From: Unio delphinus | Taxonomy: Eukaryota; Mollusca; Bivalvia; Unionida; Unionidae | Direction: 5' to 3' | DNA length: 64,000 bases | NCBI GenBank assembly: GCA_029339505.1 | Contig: JAQISU010000096.1 | Location: 2,566,501 to 2,630,500, forward strand | Shown here: positions 36,795 to 49,127 of the stretch, one piece after another | Layout: every line of letters begins with the position of its first letter | Position numbering within the stretch: position 1 is the first letter of the stretch | Translations under genes and position numbers: made by a program | The notes under the pieces: generated by a model | Databases searched by the model: none | Seen by the model: only the letters and a program-made list of their open reading frames with translations | Told to the model about the DNA's origin: nothing

Positions 36795-38060
36795 GATTAG
36801 TAAGAACATTTAAGTGAATCAAACTACCTGAAGATTGGTAAGACAAGTCAAATGAATCACACTGCCTGAAGATTGGTAAGACAAGTCAAATGAATCAAAC
36901 TACTTGAAGATTGGTAAGACAAGTCAAATGAATGAGACTACCTGACATTGGTAAGACAAGTCTATTGAATCAAACTACTTGAAGATTGGTAAGACAAGTC
37001 AAAAGAATTAAACTACTTGAATAATGGCATGATTAATTAAATGAATCAAACTACCTGAAAATTGGTAAGACAAGTCAAATCAAACTACCTGACATTGGTA
37101 AAATAAATCTAATGAATCAAACTACTTCAAGATTGGCAAGAGAAGTCAAATGAATCTAGCTACTCGAAGATTGGTTAGACAAGTGAAATGAATCACACTA
37201 CCTGAAGATTGGTAAGACAAGTCTAACTACTTGAAGATTGGTAACACAAGTCAAAGGAATTGAGCTACTTGAAGATTGGTTAGACAAGTCAAATAAATCA
37301 CACTACCTGAAGATTGGTAAGACAAGTAAAATGAATCAAGTTACTTGAAGATTGGTAAGACAAGTCGAATGAATCGAGCTACTTGAAGATTGGTTAGACA
37401 AGTCAAATTAATCACACTACCTGAAGGTTGGTAAGACAAGTCAAATTAATCAAGCTACTTGAAGATTGGTAAGACAAGTAAAATGAATCACACTACCTGA
37501 AGATTGGTTAGACACATCAAATGAATCACACTACCTGAAGATTGGTAAGACAAGTCTAATGAATCAAACTACTTGAAGATTGGTAACACAAGTCAAAGGA
37601 ATTGAGCTACTCGAAGATTGGTTAGACAAGTCAAATGAATCACACTACCTGAAGATTGGTAAGACAAGTAAAATGAATCAAGTTACTTGAAGATTGGTAA
37701 GACAAGTCAAATGAATCGAGCTACTTGAAGATTTGTTAGACATGTCAAATTAATCACACTACCTGAAGATTGGTTAGACACATCAAATGAATCACACTAC
37801 CTGAAGATTGGTAAGACGAGTCAAATGAATCAAACTACCTGACATTGGTAAGACAAGTCTAATAAATCAAACTACTTGAAGATTGGTAAGACAAGTCAAA
37901 TGAATCAAGCTACTTGAATATTGGTTAGACAAGTCAAATGAATCAAACTACTTGAATAATTGTATGAATAATTAAATGAATCAAACTACCTGAAGATTGG
38001 TAAGACAAGTCAAATGAATTAAGCTTGAATAAAGGTATGACTAAATAAATGAATCACACT
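36795..38060. repeat. 38-bp minisatellite, about 32 copies
   Basis: Unit actacctgaagattggtaag followed by acaagtcaaatgaatcaa, with cct/ctt and ggt/gtt variants and several truncated units. Alternation of variants gives a higher-order period of several units. Confidence 0.9.
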
Positions 38061-38089
38061 ACCTACAACATTCCTAATTGTTTTACAAT

Positions 38090-38481
38090 CTATTGCTTTT
38101 TGGAGCCATCCTTCCGATTAGACCCTGAATAACATTACCAAGTCATTCTCCTTAGATTGCTTTACATACGGGCAACCATGAATTTATCACTCGGACCAGA
38201 GTAGGTCGATGTTGAGTATTGTGTATGATCATGTTATTTTTCCTGTCAGCGATCTATTTGTGATCAGTCACGGTAATATCCGTTGGCAATTTGATTGATA
38301 AGCGACCGATAAATAGTAATATCCATGGCACCACCAGTAAATAATCGGTGACAAATATCAGCTGCTTCATCAATAATTTCAGGGGAATTATTACCAGCTC
38401 GTCGCCACCAATTACTATTTCTTGTCGATCAACGTCGGCAAGGACGTTACAGGGGCAGAATTTGTCGTGTGCTACTGACAT
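38090..38481 (-). pseudogene. Polinton relic: two adjacent gene fragments
   Basis: On the - strand, a first fragment (38481 to a stop at 38264) matches the C-terminus of the unknown Polinton protein at 60059-61094. It has FCPCNVLADVDRQEIVIGG in one frame and, after a frameshift, RAGNNSPEIIDEAADICHRL. A second fragment starts at ATG 38232 and matches the N-terminus of the small virion-type protein at 61127-61615 (VINSWLP, LIGRMAPK), with two in-frame stops. The order and orientation of the two genes and their spacing of about 30 bases are the same as at 61.1 kb. This is therefore a second, older Polinton copy of which only a few hundred bases are recognisable. Confidence 0.8.
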
Positions 38482-38550
38482 TTGATTTCACTTACAGTTG
38501 GAAGATTTGGTTTTGCATAGCAGCATGGAGGCCGACTGACGGAATAACTA

Positions 38551-38731
38551 CAGTGGCGTAACGACCGGGGGTGGGGGGGGCATTCGCCCCGGGCGCCGGT
38601 GGCTAGGGGGCGCCAAATGGGGCCCAAAGTATCAACATAACTGCGCAACAGGGGCAGCTGGGTGTTTTGCCATGGGCACCGCAAATTTGTGTGTTTTGCC
38701 CTGGGCGCCAAATAACCTCGCTACGCCACTG
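38551..38731. mobile_element. MITE with CAGTGGCGTA ends
   Basis: Left end cagtggcgtaacg and right end cgctacgccactg form a terminal inverted repeat around a GC-rich 181-bp body with gggcgcc motifs. It resembles the MITE at 52884-53075. The flanks (taacta and taactg) are similar but do not give a clean 8-bp duplication. Confidence 0.8.
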
Positions 38732-38739
38732 TAACTGTA

Positions 38740-39475
38740 TCGAGTTCCACAAGCAAACAGTCTATATAAATGTATATACCCAGTAGCGCAGCACAAGAGC
38801 GGATAACTTAGCGAAGCAGTGAATTTACAAAATAAATATCAAATCGAGCTGCTACTGTCATTTCACTTACCCCAGTCATGCCATTTTAATTTTTTTAATT
38901 CACTTAAATTGATCGTATTATAACTAAAGTTGAGCCAAGAAGAAATATTAAATGATATGTATTATGAGTTAGTACACAATTTAATTTCATTTGTAAAATA
39001 GAAATATTAATTGAAACTTTGTACAAACGAACTGGCTCTTTGTTGCAGATGGCAAGTCATTATTAACACATTATATTGAGGGGGGGGGGCTAGGGCAAAC
39101 AACTGTTATGTAGAATGAGTTAAGATATAAAATAATTGAATTCTTGAAATAGAAATATTGATTAAAACAATTAGTAAAAACGTACTGGGTCCTTTCCCAG
39201 ACAGCAAAATCATTTTCTTGCGAAAAGGTCCCGTTTATACAGGCACCTAATTCTGGGTCACCATATAACACAAGGTACCTAACTCTCGCCCGTCACAATT
39301 TGACTCCTCGATGACTCTATTCTAATTGTCTTTATACTGTGCATTCAATCACTCATAATGTACACCACTGTAAAAAGACACTCCACATATTTCATCCATT
39401 ACAATTTATGTAAACGTACTGATTCCGAAGGGCCAATTTTGCGAAAAGTTTATCCGTTGCTTCGTGTATTCCACA
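38740..39475. other. No gene seen
   Basis: AT-rich with a G homopolymer at 39080-39089. No recognisable gene or element. Confidence 0.5.
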
Positions 39476-39479
39476 TAGG

Positions 39480-42400
39480 GATACTAATTCCTTGGCTAAA
39501 CTTCTGGTCTACTTCATTCCTTCAAAACAAATGAAAAAATGTACAAGATATTTAGTACCGCATATAACTTCACGTCCATTACCCAATTACGTAACATCTT
39601 TAATAGCATATTTGAAATTTTGTGTGCTGCATAAATCGCCATTTTGCATAGTTCCTGATTTTCATGTTATTTCACTTCCATCAAAGATTCATGCACCTCA
39701 GCAATACCGTACCGTATCAATTTTTTGCAACCGTGTTCAGAACTAGTTTATATATTTCTCTTTGTAAAAGCCTGATTCATATATTTTTTGTTTCTTGCAC
39801 ATCAGTACACGTCACATTATCTGCATTATCATTTCACATTTCTTCAACTTTAGATATTATAATTTCACAGCTTTAGTCTTAAATCAATTCCAACAAGAAG
39901 TTGTTCCTATGCAAGGTACCTACACTCGTTTATTTGAAGCGACGCGTCTGCGCTCAGAACCATGCCCTTCTTACCAACGTTCCCTCTAAGCGAATGTTAG
40001 ATGTGCACTCGCTGCACTGCGCAAGCATTTCGGAGACCAGCACAATTTAACGTTGGATTGAGCAAAAATTTAGCTGCGCGGGGATGCCTGAGCAGCTGCT
40101 TAGAGGGAACGTTGCTTCTTACCACTGCCTGTCACAGCACGATTTAATGCCTAAATAAACATCAATTTTAATATTGTTTACAATAACTATCTGATACTAA
40201 TTAACAGTAAATAAAAGGACTATTCCCTATTTTAGACACAAAGCGTACCACGAGGGTATATAGTGTAACAATCGACCAAAGTCTATTCTTTAATGAATGT
40301 TCCATTATAACAGACATGCCTAGAACCACTAATTCCTGTTAAAAGGAAATTAATAAAAGTGGAGTTCCGATATACATATTTATAACAAATGACAAAATGA
40401 ATAAGACCTTTCCTGCCGCATATCATTTCACGTCCTTTTGCCAATCATGTGCCGACAACATGTAAAATACGTATATTTAATTCGTCGATGATAACATCCC
40501 GGCTGGGAACCAAAACAACTTCATATATGAAATAGCATGCTCTAAGTAACATCATTAATAGCATGTTTTGAAAATATGTTTCCGGTATAGATCAACAAAC
40601 ATCACACTGTTCCTGCTGTTAATTACAAACAAAATAGAGTTTCGATACTTAACGTATTTCAGTACAGAGAACAAAATGAAAGATCTGTATTACCGCATAT
40701 AAATTCACGTTCTCATCCTAATCATGCACCGATAACATGTAGAATACGGACATTTACTTCATCGATGATAACATCCCCGCTGAGAACCAAACCAAGTTCA
40801 TACATTCAATACCATGATCTAGGTAACATCTTTAATATCATATTTGAAATTTTGAGTGCTGCATAAATCGCCATATTTCATACTGTTCCTGATTTTCATG
40901 TTCTTTTACTTACATCAAAGATTCATGCACCTGAGCTATACCGTACAGTATCAATGTTTGCATCCGTGCTCAGAACCAATGCATAAATTTTTCTTTGTAA
41001 AAGCCTGAGTCATGTATATTTCGTTTCATTCACACCTGTAGACGGCTAATTATCTCCGTGTATATTATGTCACATTTTTTCATCATTAGATATTGCAATT
41101 TATCAGCTTTATTCTTAATTCCGTGCTCACAAGACCTGTTTCTTATTTATGGTACCTGAACTCGTTTCTTTCAAGTGATGCATCAGCGCTCAGAACCACG
41201 ACCAACTTACTACTGCCTGTCACAGCACCAGTCAATGCCAAAATAAATATGAGTTAAACTCTTCCATCAATAAACATATGATAATAACCACCAGTAAATG
41301 AAAGGACTATTCCTTATTTTAGATAAAAATCGTATCACAAGGCCATCTAATGTAACAATCGACTAAAGTGTAATAATTACTACAGTACAAGTTCCATTGT
41401 AACACCCGTGCCTAGAACCAAGATTTCCTGTTGAAAGACAATTACAAACAAAATAGAGTTAAGATACTTAAACGGATTTCAGTACAGATGACAAAATGAA
41501 TCAGATTTTTATTACCGTATATAAAATTCACATTCTCATCCTAATCATGCACCGATAACATGTAGAATACGGACATTTACTTCATCGATGATAACATCCC
41601 CGCTGGTAACCAAACAAACTTCATACATAACATACCATGCTCTAGGTAACATATTTAATATCATATTTGAAATTTTCTGTACTGCATAAATCGCCATATT
41701 TCATACTGTTCCTGATTTTCATGTTCTTTCACTTGCATTAAAGATTCACGCACCTGAGCAATGCTGCACCTTATAAATTGTTTGCATCCGTGCTAAGAAC
41801 GAATTTATATACATCTCTTTGTAAAAGTACGAGTCGTGGATATTTCGTTTCTTACACATCTGTACACGTCACATTATCTCCATGTGTATCATCTCACATT
41901 TTTTCATCCTTAGATATTGCAATTTATCAACTTTATTCTTAAATCCATGATCACAAGACATGTTTCCTATTTAAGGTATATAAACTCGTTTTTTTCAAGC
42001 GATGCATCAGCGCTCAGAACAACGACCTTCTTATCTCTGCCTGTCACAACAGAAGTTGATGCCAAAATAAAAATCAGTATAACTATTGTTTACAATAACC
42101 ATCTGATGCTAACCGCCAGTAAATGAATGAATTATTCCTTTTATTATAGACAAAAATCGTATCATGATGATATATAGGCAACAATCGAACAAAGTTTGTT
42201 CATTACTGCAAGCTGACTTGTAACATCAGTGCCTTGAACCAACAATTCCTGGTGAAAGAAAATTATAAAAAGTAGAGTTCCAATACTCACACATCTTTCA
42301 GAACAAATGACAAAAATATTAAGATCTTTATTACCACATATCAATTTACGTTATCATCACAATCATGCACCGATAACGTAGAATACGGACATTTACTTCA

Positions 42401-42650
42401 TCGATGATAACATCCCCGCTGAGAACCAAACCAGCTTCATACATAAAATGTCATGATCTTGTTAACATCTTTAATAGCATATTTGAAATTTTGTGTGCTG
42501 CATAAATCGCCATATTTCATACTGTTCCTGATTTTCATGTTATTTTACTTGTGTCAAAGATGCATGCTCCGAAGTCATAAAGTACTGTATCTATTCTTTT
42601 ATCCGTACTTAGAGGCAATTTATATAGTTCTTTCTAACAAACCATGAACG
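39480..42650. repeat. 820-bp satellite-like tandem array
   Basis: The marker tttgaaattttgtgtgctgc and similar sequence occurs at about 39607, 40845, 41665 and 42485, and tcatcgatgataacatcccc at about 40481, 40761, 41581 and 42401. The last units have a spacing of about 820 bases, and the first interval is longer because of a MITE at 39975 and an extra partial unit. Units also contain ctgttcctgattttcatgtt and gcgctcagaacca. No coding role seen. Confidence 0.85.
39975..40114. mobile_element. hAT-type MITE (140 bp) with target duplication
   Basis: Ends CAACGTTCCCTCTAAGC and GCTTAGAGGGAACGTTG form a perfect terminal inverted repeat. CTTCTTAC is duplicated at 39967-39974 and 40115-40122, an 8-bp target duplication as in hAT elements. 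It lies within the satellite array. A partial relative is embedded in the DIRS element at 7516-7590. Confidence 0.92.
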
Positions 42651-42975
42651 AAGAGTCTAAAATCTAAAAGACATCAAGGATTGATTGTCATTATTTTTAG
42701 GTTGTGTGTACTTTTTCACGTGCTTTCTATATTTCTGTCTTTGAAACAATGACATAAGGCCTTCAGAGGTTTACTCTGTTAGTATAAATGAGTTTGTGTA
42801 TATATGTTGCGAATAAATGAGAAATTCATACGTCTTTCTATATTTGTTACATTTGTGGATTGCTTTTTCTGTACAAGAAGGTAGACTACCTAAATAGGCC
42901 ATTGCTATTTATCAATGTCTGTATGATACGCTGATAACTAAAGATTCTTATGTTTTAAGTATGTTATTCCCTATG

Positions 42976-42979
<4 letters not shown>

Positions 42980-43061
<82 letters not shown>
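42980..43061. repeat. TC microsatellite
   Basis: About 82 bases of TC, ending 11 bases before the hAT deletion derivative. Confidence 0.95.
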
Positions 43062-43063
<2 letters not shown>

Positions 43064-43072
43064 AGGCATCAG

Positions 43073-43451
43073 CAGTGTTTTTCAACCGGGGTTCCGCGGA
43101 ACCTAAGGGTTCTGAGAGCGCCAGCCAGGGGTTCCGCTGGTGGTCAGTAAAAATATAAAAATAACGGCCGAAATCGCCAGAAACTAAGTCTGGCAGTACC
43201 CGAACTGTGCGGTAATTAGTCGTTGTTTATTCACTTAATTACGGTTTCCGTTGTTGTCCTAATGAGTGTTTAGCGTTTGAATTAATTTTCATAACACTGT
43301 TGTTTTTGCGCGACTATGGACCGATTTATTAAGAAGAGAACACACATACACCTGTTACAATCGGAGTTTTCTTGTGTCACTGCATGTGGTTCCGCGAGCA
43401 ATCTAAACGATCCGAAGGGTTATGTTCCAATAAAAAGGTTGAAAAACACTG
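43073..43451 (+). mobile_element. Internal-deletion derivative of a hAT element
   Basis: 379 bp. The first 265 bases or so match the 5' end of the element at 44085 (cagtgtttttcaaccggggt, cgcgactatggaccgattta), and the last 120 match its 3' end (acacatacacctgtt, aataaaaaggttgaaaaaca). The junction is near 43337, just after the first codons of the transposase. Ends are CAGTGTTTTTCAACC in both orientations. No matching 8-bp flanks were found. Confidence 0.85.
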
Positions 43452-43841
43452 CTCTAGACAGTACTCTGACATTGCACCAACATGCCATGAACATATGCAA
43501 GGCTGTATATCTTGAGCTGTGACGCATCAGCTGCATTTGCAATTATCTTTCAGTTGATGCCACTAAAGCACTTGATGGTTAATTAGTATTTAGGGTATCA
43601 CAATCAGAGCACACCTTTACGCTGATATGTATCCTACACGGGCTCTCTATTTGATCCAAAATCACACAAAGTTTGTTCTCTGTATTACGTTTCAATGATG
43701 GACTCTAGTTCAACATACCTATCTGGCTTCACCCATGTGTAGACACCAGCAAAATACTTACGCTCCTCTTCTGACAATCGTATGCTCATTGTTCCCACTA
43801 TGAAAACGAAGTCATATGGACAACGTTAGTTTGCATATCAG

Positions 43842-43957
43842 AGGCCAGCAACGTGGAATGAGTTGCCTATTGCAATTAGGGACAAAGTCACAGTAATCCC
43901 TTTCAAGAGTGCTCCCCTTAGAACTCACCGTTTTCGAGTGCAAGAACGAACTTGAAG
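43842..43957 (+). pseudogene. LINE reverse-transcriptase C-terminal relic
   Basis: RPATWNELPIAIRDKVTVIP then KSAPLRTHRFRVQERT and a stop. This resembles the common C-terminus of animal non-LTR retrotransposon RT proteins (the WN-LP--IR and F---L--H-F pattern). No upstream RT domain is present, so it is a heavily 5'-truncated copy. Confidence 0.5.
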
Positions 43958-44084
43958 ACTTAATAATGTTTCCTACCTTAAATATTTTTCAGCATTTTTG
44001 TTTTCCAATTTCCTGGCTTTCGTTGTTTTGTTTCTTAGTAGTCATATTATTATTGATATTGTAAAGCACTTACAGCTTCAAAAG

Positions 44085-46444
44085 CAGTGTTTACAACCGG
44101 GGTTCCGCGGAACTTAAGGGTTCCGTGAGCGCCAGCCAGAGATTCCGCCAGTGGCCAGTAAAAATATAAAAATAACGGCATAAATCGCCAGTTACCAAAT
44201 CTGGCAGTACTGGAACTGTGCGGTAATTAGTCGTTGTTTATCCACTTAATTACTGTTTCCGTTGTTGTCCGAATGAGCGTTTAGTGTTATAAATTAATTT
44301 TCATAACACTGTTGTTTTTTGCGCGACTATGGACCGATTTATTAGGAAGAGAAAATTAGACGATGCCACAGCTGACGACCAAACAAAAACTCAGGAGCAG
44401 TCGGCTGCAGCTACAGCTAGTACCGCGTCATGTGAGCCGAACGTACCGAAAATTGACGTTGTCGATCGGAATCTTAAAGTTCGTCAGTACAGTGACAATT
44501 ACTTAGCTATGGGATTCACATGGGCAGGAGACCCAGACTGCCCCTTACCGCTCTGTGTTGTCTGCTGGGAAAAGCTTGCCGATAGTGCCATGGCACCAGC
44601 TAAATTGAACCGACACTCAACAACGTAACATCCGGATGTAGCGCACAAGAATGTGGCGTACTTCGAGAGGGCACTAAGCTTGAATAAAAAAACAAACCGC
44701 TACATTCGAGAAAAGGTTCAAGATAAGTGACAAAGCAAGAAGCAAGTTATGCTGTCGCGGAGATCGTTGCAAAGAAAATTAAATCGCATATCCTCGCCGA
44801 AACCGTAATCTTACCTACATGCCGAGAAATTGTGAGAATTATGTTTGGCGATAGTGCCGTATCGGAGATCAATAAGATTCCACTGTCAGAAAATACGATA
44901 AGCAGACGTATTTCAGACATGTCCAGCGACATTGAAAGTCTAGTTTTAGCGAAGATAAAGACACGTGGATTCTTTGCACTGCAGGTGGATGAACGCACCG
45001 ATGTCGGCGGTAATTCACAGCTTATTGAGTTTGTACGTTTTATTGGAACTATTGTTGAAGATTATTTTCTGATGTAAGGAGTTACCAGAAACAACAAAAG
45101 GACAAGACACATTTGACGTAGTCAATTCATATTTGCATTCGTGTGACTTGAACTGGAAAAACTGCGTTGACATTTTAACATATGGCGCCATTGCCATGAC
45201 GGGAAATGTCAAAGGTTTCGTCTCTCTGGTGCAACAGATGAATCCAGTTATCATGGTCACGCACTGTTTCATCTAGAGAGAAGCACTAGTTGCTAAAAAA
45301 AAGTTGGAGCCGAGTTAAAGTCTGTGCTGGACATGATGGTGAAAATCGTTAATTATATGACGATGAGACCTCTGAAATGTCGCCAGTTCGCCAAACTTTG
45401 TGAAAGCATGGAAGCGGACCATGTCACACTCTTCCAACACACGGACGTACGATGTTTCGCGGATTTTTTTTTTATCTCGTTTCTATGAGCTGAGAGAGAT
45501 GCTGATGTTCTTTTCTCGTGAAAACTTGAAAGATTTTGAAGAAGTCCTGAGCAGCGAGTGTTGGTGTTCCAAACTAGCTTATCGGGCCGATATATTTCAT
45601 GAATTGAACAGTGGAATGCAAGGCAGACATGAAAACGTCTTGACTTCAACAGACAGAATAAACGAATTTCTGAAGAAATCGGTAATTTGGAGGAAGCATG
45701 CATCTGCTGGAAATTTGGAAATATTTTCAAGTGCTGTTCAGATATAACCAAGAAATTCTTCCATTGATTGTGACCAAATTGGATGCTCTGTTGAATAGTC
45801 TCAGCAAATATTTTCCGCCGATATATGTTGACCAGTACGACTGGGTTAGAAGCCTGTTTGTGGAATTTGAACCGTGCCAAGGACAGTTTACATTGAAGGA
45901 AGAGGGGGAGCTCGTTAGCGTTGCGAGTGACAGAACGCTGAAGCTAAAACATGCAGAGTTGAACTTGTATGCGTTGTGCTTACTAGCTGAAACGAGTACC
46001 CGGCTCTCACTGAGAAACCTTTGCCAATTATGTTGCAGTTTTTAACTTCTTACATGTGCGAGTTCCGATTTTCTGCTATGACCACCTTCAAACACAAGAA
46101 CGGAGAACGACGTTTGTCTGTCGAAGATTAACTTTGGGTGTCTCTCTCGATCAATCGGCCACGAATTCAACTGCTTTGTAGAAATCACCAAGCACTCGTT
46201 TCGCACTGAAATGTTCGCTACTGCAAACTGATGCTAACGGGTAACAATAAAGTAACTTAGTAACTAGTAATATCAGACATTCTGGACACACGAGGTTTTT
46301 TTATTATTATTTGGGCTACAATGACATTGTTACACACATACACCTGTATCAGTCGGCGTTTTCTTGTTATCACTGCATGTGGTTCCGCGATAAATCTAAA
46401 CGCTTCGAAGGGTTCCGTTCCAATAAAAAGGTTGAGAAACACTG
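44085..46444 (+). mobile_element. hAT element with decayed transposase (2.36 kb)
   Basis: Ends cagtgtttacaaccggggtt on the left and ggttgagaaacactg on the right, whose reverse complement is CAGTGTTTCTCAACC. It contains a frameshifted BED-finger transposase. The 8-bp flanks (ttcaaaag, tgttacag) do not match, so either an end has been altered or the element has recombined. The shortened copy at 43073-43451 shares both ends. Confidence 0.85.
44329..46135 (+). pseudogene. hAT transposase (BED finger), frameshifted
   Basis: 44329-44628 codes MDRFIRKRKLDDATADDQTK and then GFTWAGDPDCPLPLCVVCWE with the C-x2-C and H of a BED finger, ending at a TAA after NRHSTT. The next blocks, in other frames, are 44727-45077 (QEASYAVAEIVAKKIKSHIL, SENTISRRISDMS, GFFALQVDERTDVGG, whose D is a probable catalytic Asp), 45100-45275 (FDVVNSYLHSCDLNWKN) and 45400-46045. 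It resembles transposases related to ZBED5, SCAND3 and FAM200 proteins. At least four breaks make it non-functional. The codons are more GC-rich than the surroundings. Confidence 0.8.
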
Positions 46445-46990
46445 TGTTACAGTATTGGTTGAGATCACTGGTTAGATTAACAGCAGTGTGAAATCTGTTT
46501 GACAGGGATAGGATAACAGAGTCTGAATTACAATGTTCACACATTTGATCCCTATTATCTTGTTGACCCATGGGATTTGGGTCTGTGATCTGTTAACATC
46601 GTAAGGGCATAGTGTTTATATTATTAATGATCCCTGACTTTCTTCCTTTTCTGTAGTTATAAGAACTTATCGTCTCTGCAGTAAAACAAAAGATGAATCT
46701 CTTATGTTTGATTTGCAGTCGTCATGACCCATTGCTTGGGTCAACATTAAAATTGAGTTAAGAGGCTACATTTGTGTTGGATGTTAATATTTCGTAACAT
46801 CATGGTTGCATTGACTTTAAGTCTATCAAAATTTAGCTGTGTCTCAAACTCCAATCACACGTGGCCTTGTCTGATGAATTAACAGCAATCATCTCATTAT
46901 CTGAGTTCAGTTCTACTATGTTGCTGCCTTTAATTATTTAACTTTATTTCCAACATTCATTATGCCAAGTTTATACTTGTCAAACGTTCA
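46445..46990. other. No gene seen
   Basis: AT-rich sequence between the hAT element and the zinc-finger gene. No promoter was recognised. Confidence 0.5.
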
Positions 46991-46992
46991 TT

Positions 46993-49081
46993 GTGAAACT
47001 AATCAAAATGGAATCAAATGAGTCTTATTGCTTTTCGTCAATTAATCATTTGAAACATTTACTGAGAAGATGTAACGAATGTTGCAAAGGTGACTGCAAA
47101 TATTATCATTGTCTACTGTGCCCAGCCTACAAGTTCAAGCCGGCCAAATTAGTTCAAGTTAGAAGCCATCTTAAAGTTCATTGGAAGACAAGAGTAGCTG
47201 AACCAAATTGTAAGTTTAACATTTTTTTTTTGTTCTCCTGAATATATGTCAGTATGTGAAGATAAAACGAAAAGATTTTTAAAATGAAACACAAAAATGT
47301 TGTGATTTATAATGAGAAATATTGGTTACTTAAGCCCTTACATTTAATTTAGAGAAGAAAACAAAATTATGAAAATATGCTTCCTTCAGCTTGTATTTAT
47401 ATGAATTATCATTATATAATCAGCAGATAATGATATTCTTTCTCAAAGTTCTTACCCTGCCCATCTTTTCCAGATTAGACTATTAAAGTTCGTACTAAAT
47501 ATAATTAATCGGTTTCAGCGTGTGTCAATAATTGAATATATTTAGTTTTGGTATGGGGGTATTTTCAAACATTAAATTGTAATGTGGTATCAAAATTTGT
47601 TTCGTTATTCAGATTTGAGGGGACTTGCATTTGCTAAGGAAATATGATGATATTACAGAAGTGAAATGTCGGGACTAGAAAATTATTCGGTCTCGAGGAC
47701 ATTCAAGTGTACCAAGGTTTCTGTTTTTAGACGTTCAACTATATTATATATGATCTCATATGAAATTAACTGGATATCTTATGTTGACTTTTCTTTTTAA
47801 GTTATATTTGCACTGCTTTGTCACATTCCACATGAAGATGCAAAGCGAGGGCACTTTCATTGTCTATTATGCAGAAACGTAATTGTGCGGAAGAAAAATA
47901 TTCATGATCATGTGCTTAAGCATGATTTCAACTCAATCCAAAGACATGGTCTTTGAAGAATCCGTATCCATACAACAAGTTTCAAATGATGGTGGTACTA
48001 ATGGGTAGGTGTGCAATATGCAAAAATTGGACAACTAATTACTACCTATCTAAATTAAATATTGATACTATTTAAATTTCATTCACAATTATTCTTCAGC
48101 TCGTATTTCTTATTATGTATTATGTTAATGTATTTCTTTAAATTTTAATTCCTTAATTAATTTGAAATGTTTTGAGTCCCTGCTAATGTAACTTTCTCAT
48201 CATGTATTTTATCGCATTTTTCCAAATAAGTAATTTATTAGATTTTACTTGTACTATTAATAGAAAAAGAACAGAAGAGCTTATGGGATAGTCTTTTGTG
48301 CGTCATTGATCATATATCCATCGATCCATCCATCCATCCACCCATAACTACGACTATCGTAAAGATCTTTGTGTCACTACTCCACCCATATGGATGACCA
48401 ATTTTACATCGGATGTTTTTCTAAACACTTCCTATGACGATTATCTTGTCCTAAACGAAACTGGTGCCTGGCTAAGATGCAGGATGAAAGTTTGATAATA
48501 GAAAAGTTCCCCTCTTTAATTCCTTCTGACAAGGAGATTGATTGATTAATTGAATTTTAACGGCGCACCAGCACTTTTAGGCTATTTAGCGCCATCTGAC
48601 AAGGAGAGTATCACTCAGTTGGAGAGATTCTTGTTTCTCAATCTGTTATTTCCAGTTAGCATGTACAATTCATTCTACAAAAAGTTACAGAAGCAAAACT
48701 ACAGTATTCTAAATGTTACTATTTCTTTTACAGTTACAATTCACACTTACAAAATCACATTTCAGCGAACATCATGATGCTGAGCTTGAGAGAAACGGCA
48801 ACCACAAGACCGAATCTGAACCTATGGACCATGGATATGCAAGGTACTTTCAATTATGTTCATAAGGGGAAAAAGAGCTTGAAGTTGAGTTATGCTGAAT
48901 CTTGTATTCTTCTATATAAAAATGCTATACAAATAAAAGGATTTAATTAATCGGAAAACATTGTCCACAAAAGACGCTTGTACTTGTGAAAAATGTTTGT
49001 AAGATATGCCTTCTCTTTCGTATTTTATTTGTAAGATATGCCTTCTCTTTCGTATTTTATTTTATACGGAATTGAAAAATC

Positions 49082-49127
<46 letters not shown>

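Noticed and set aside
36795..38060. Second CRISPR-like regular array
   Set aside because: Contiguous 38-bp units without spacers; a minisatellite.
38254..38481. Novel 75-residue gene on the - strand
   Set aside because: Only its first part matches the Polinton protein. After a frameshift the homologous frame is another one, so it is a relic.
38543..38739. 8-bp target duplication around the CAGTGGCGTA MITE
   Set aside because: The flanks share only a short taact stretch; not a clean duplication.
39492..39989. Overlapping frames of 64 to 84 codons
   Set aside because: They lie in a satellite unit, and related units do not keep the frames open.
43065..43459. 8-bp target duplication around the short hAT derivative
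   Set aside because: The flanks ggcatcag and ctctagac do not match, so no duplication is claimed.
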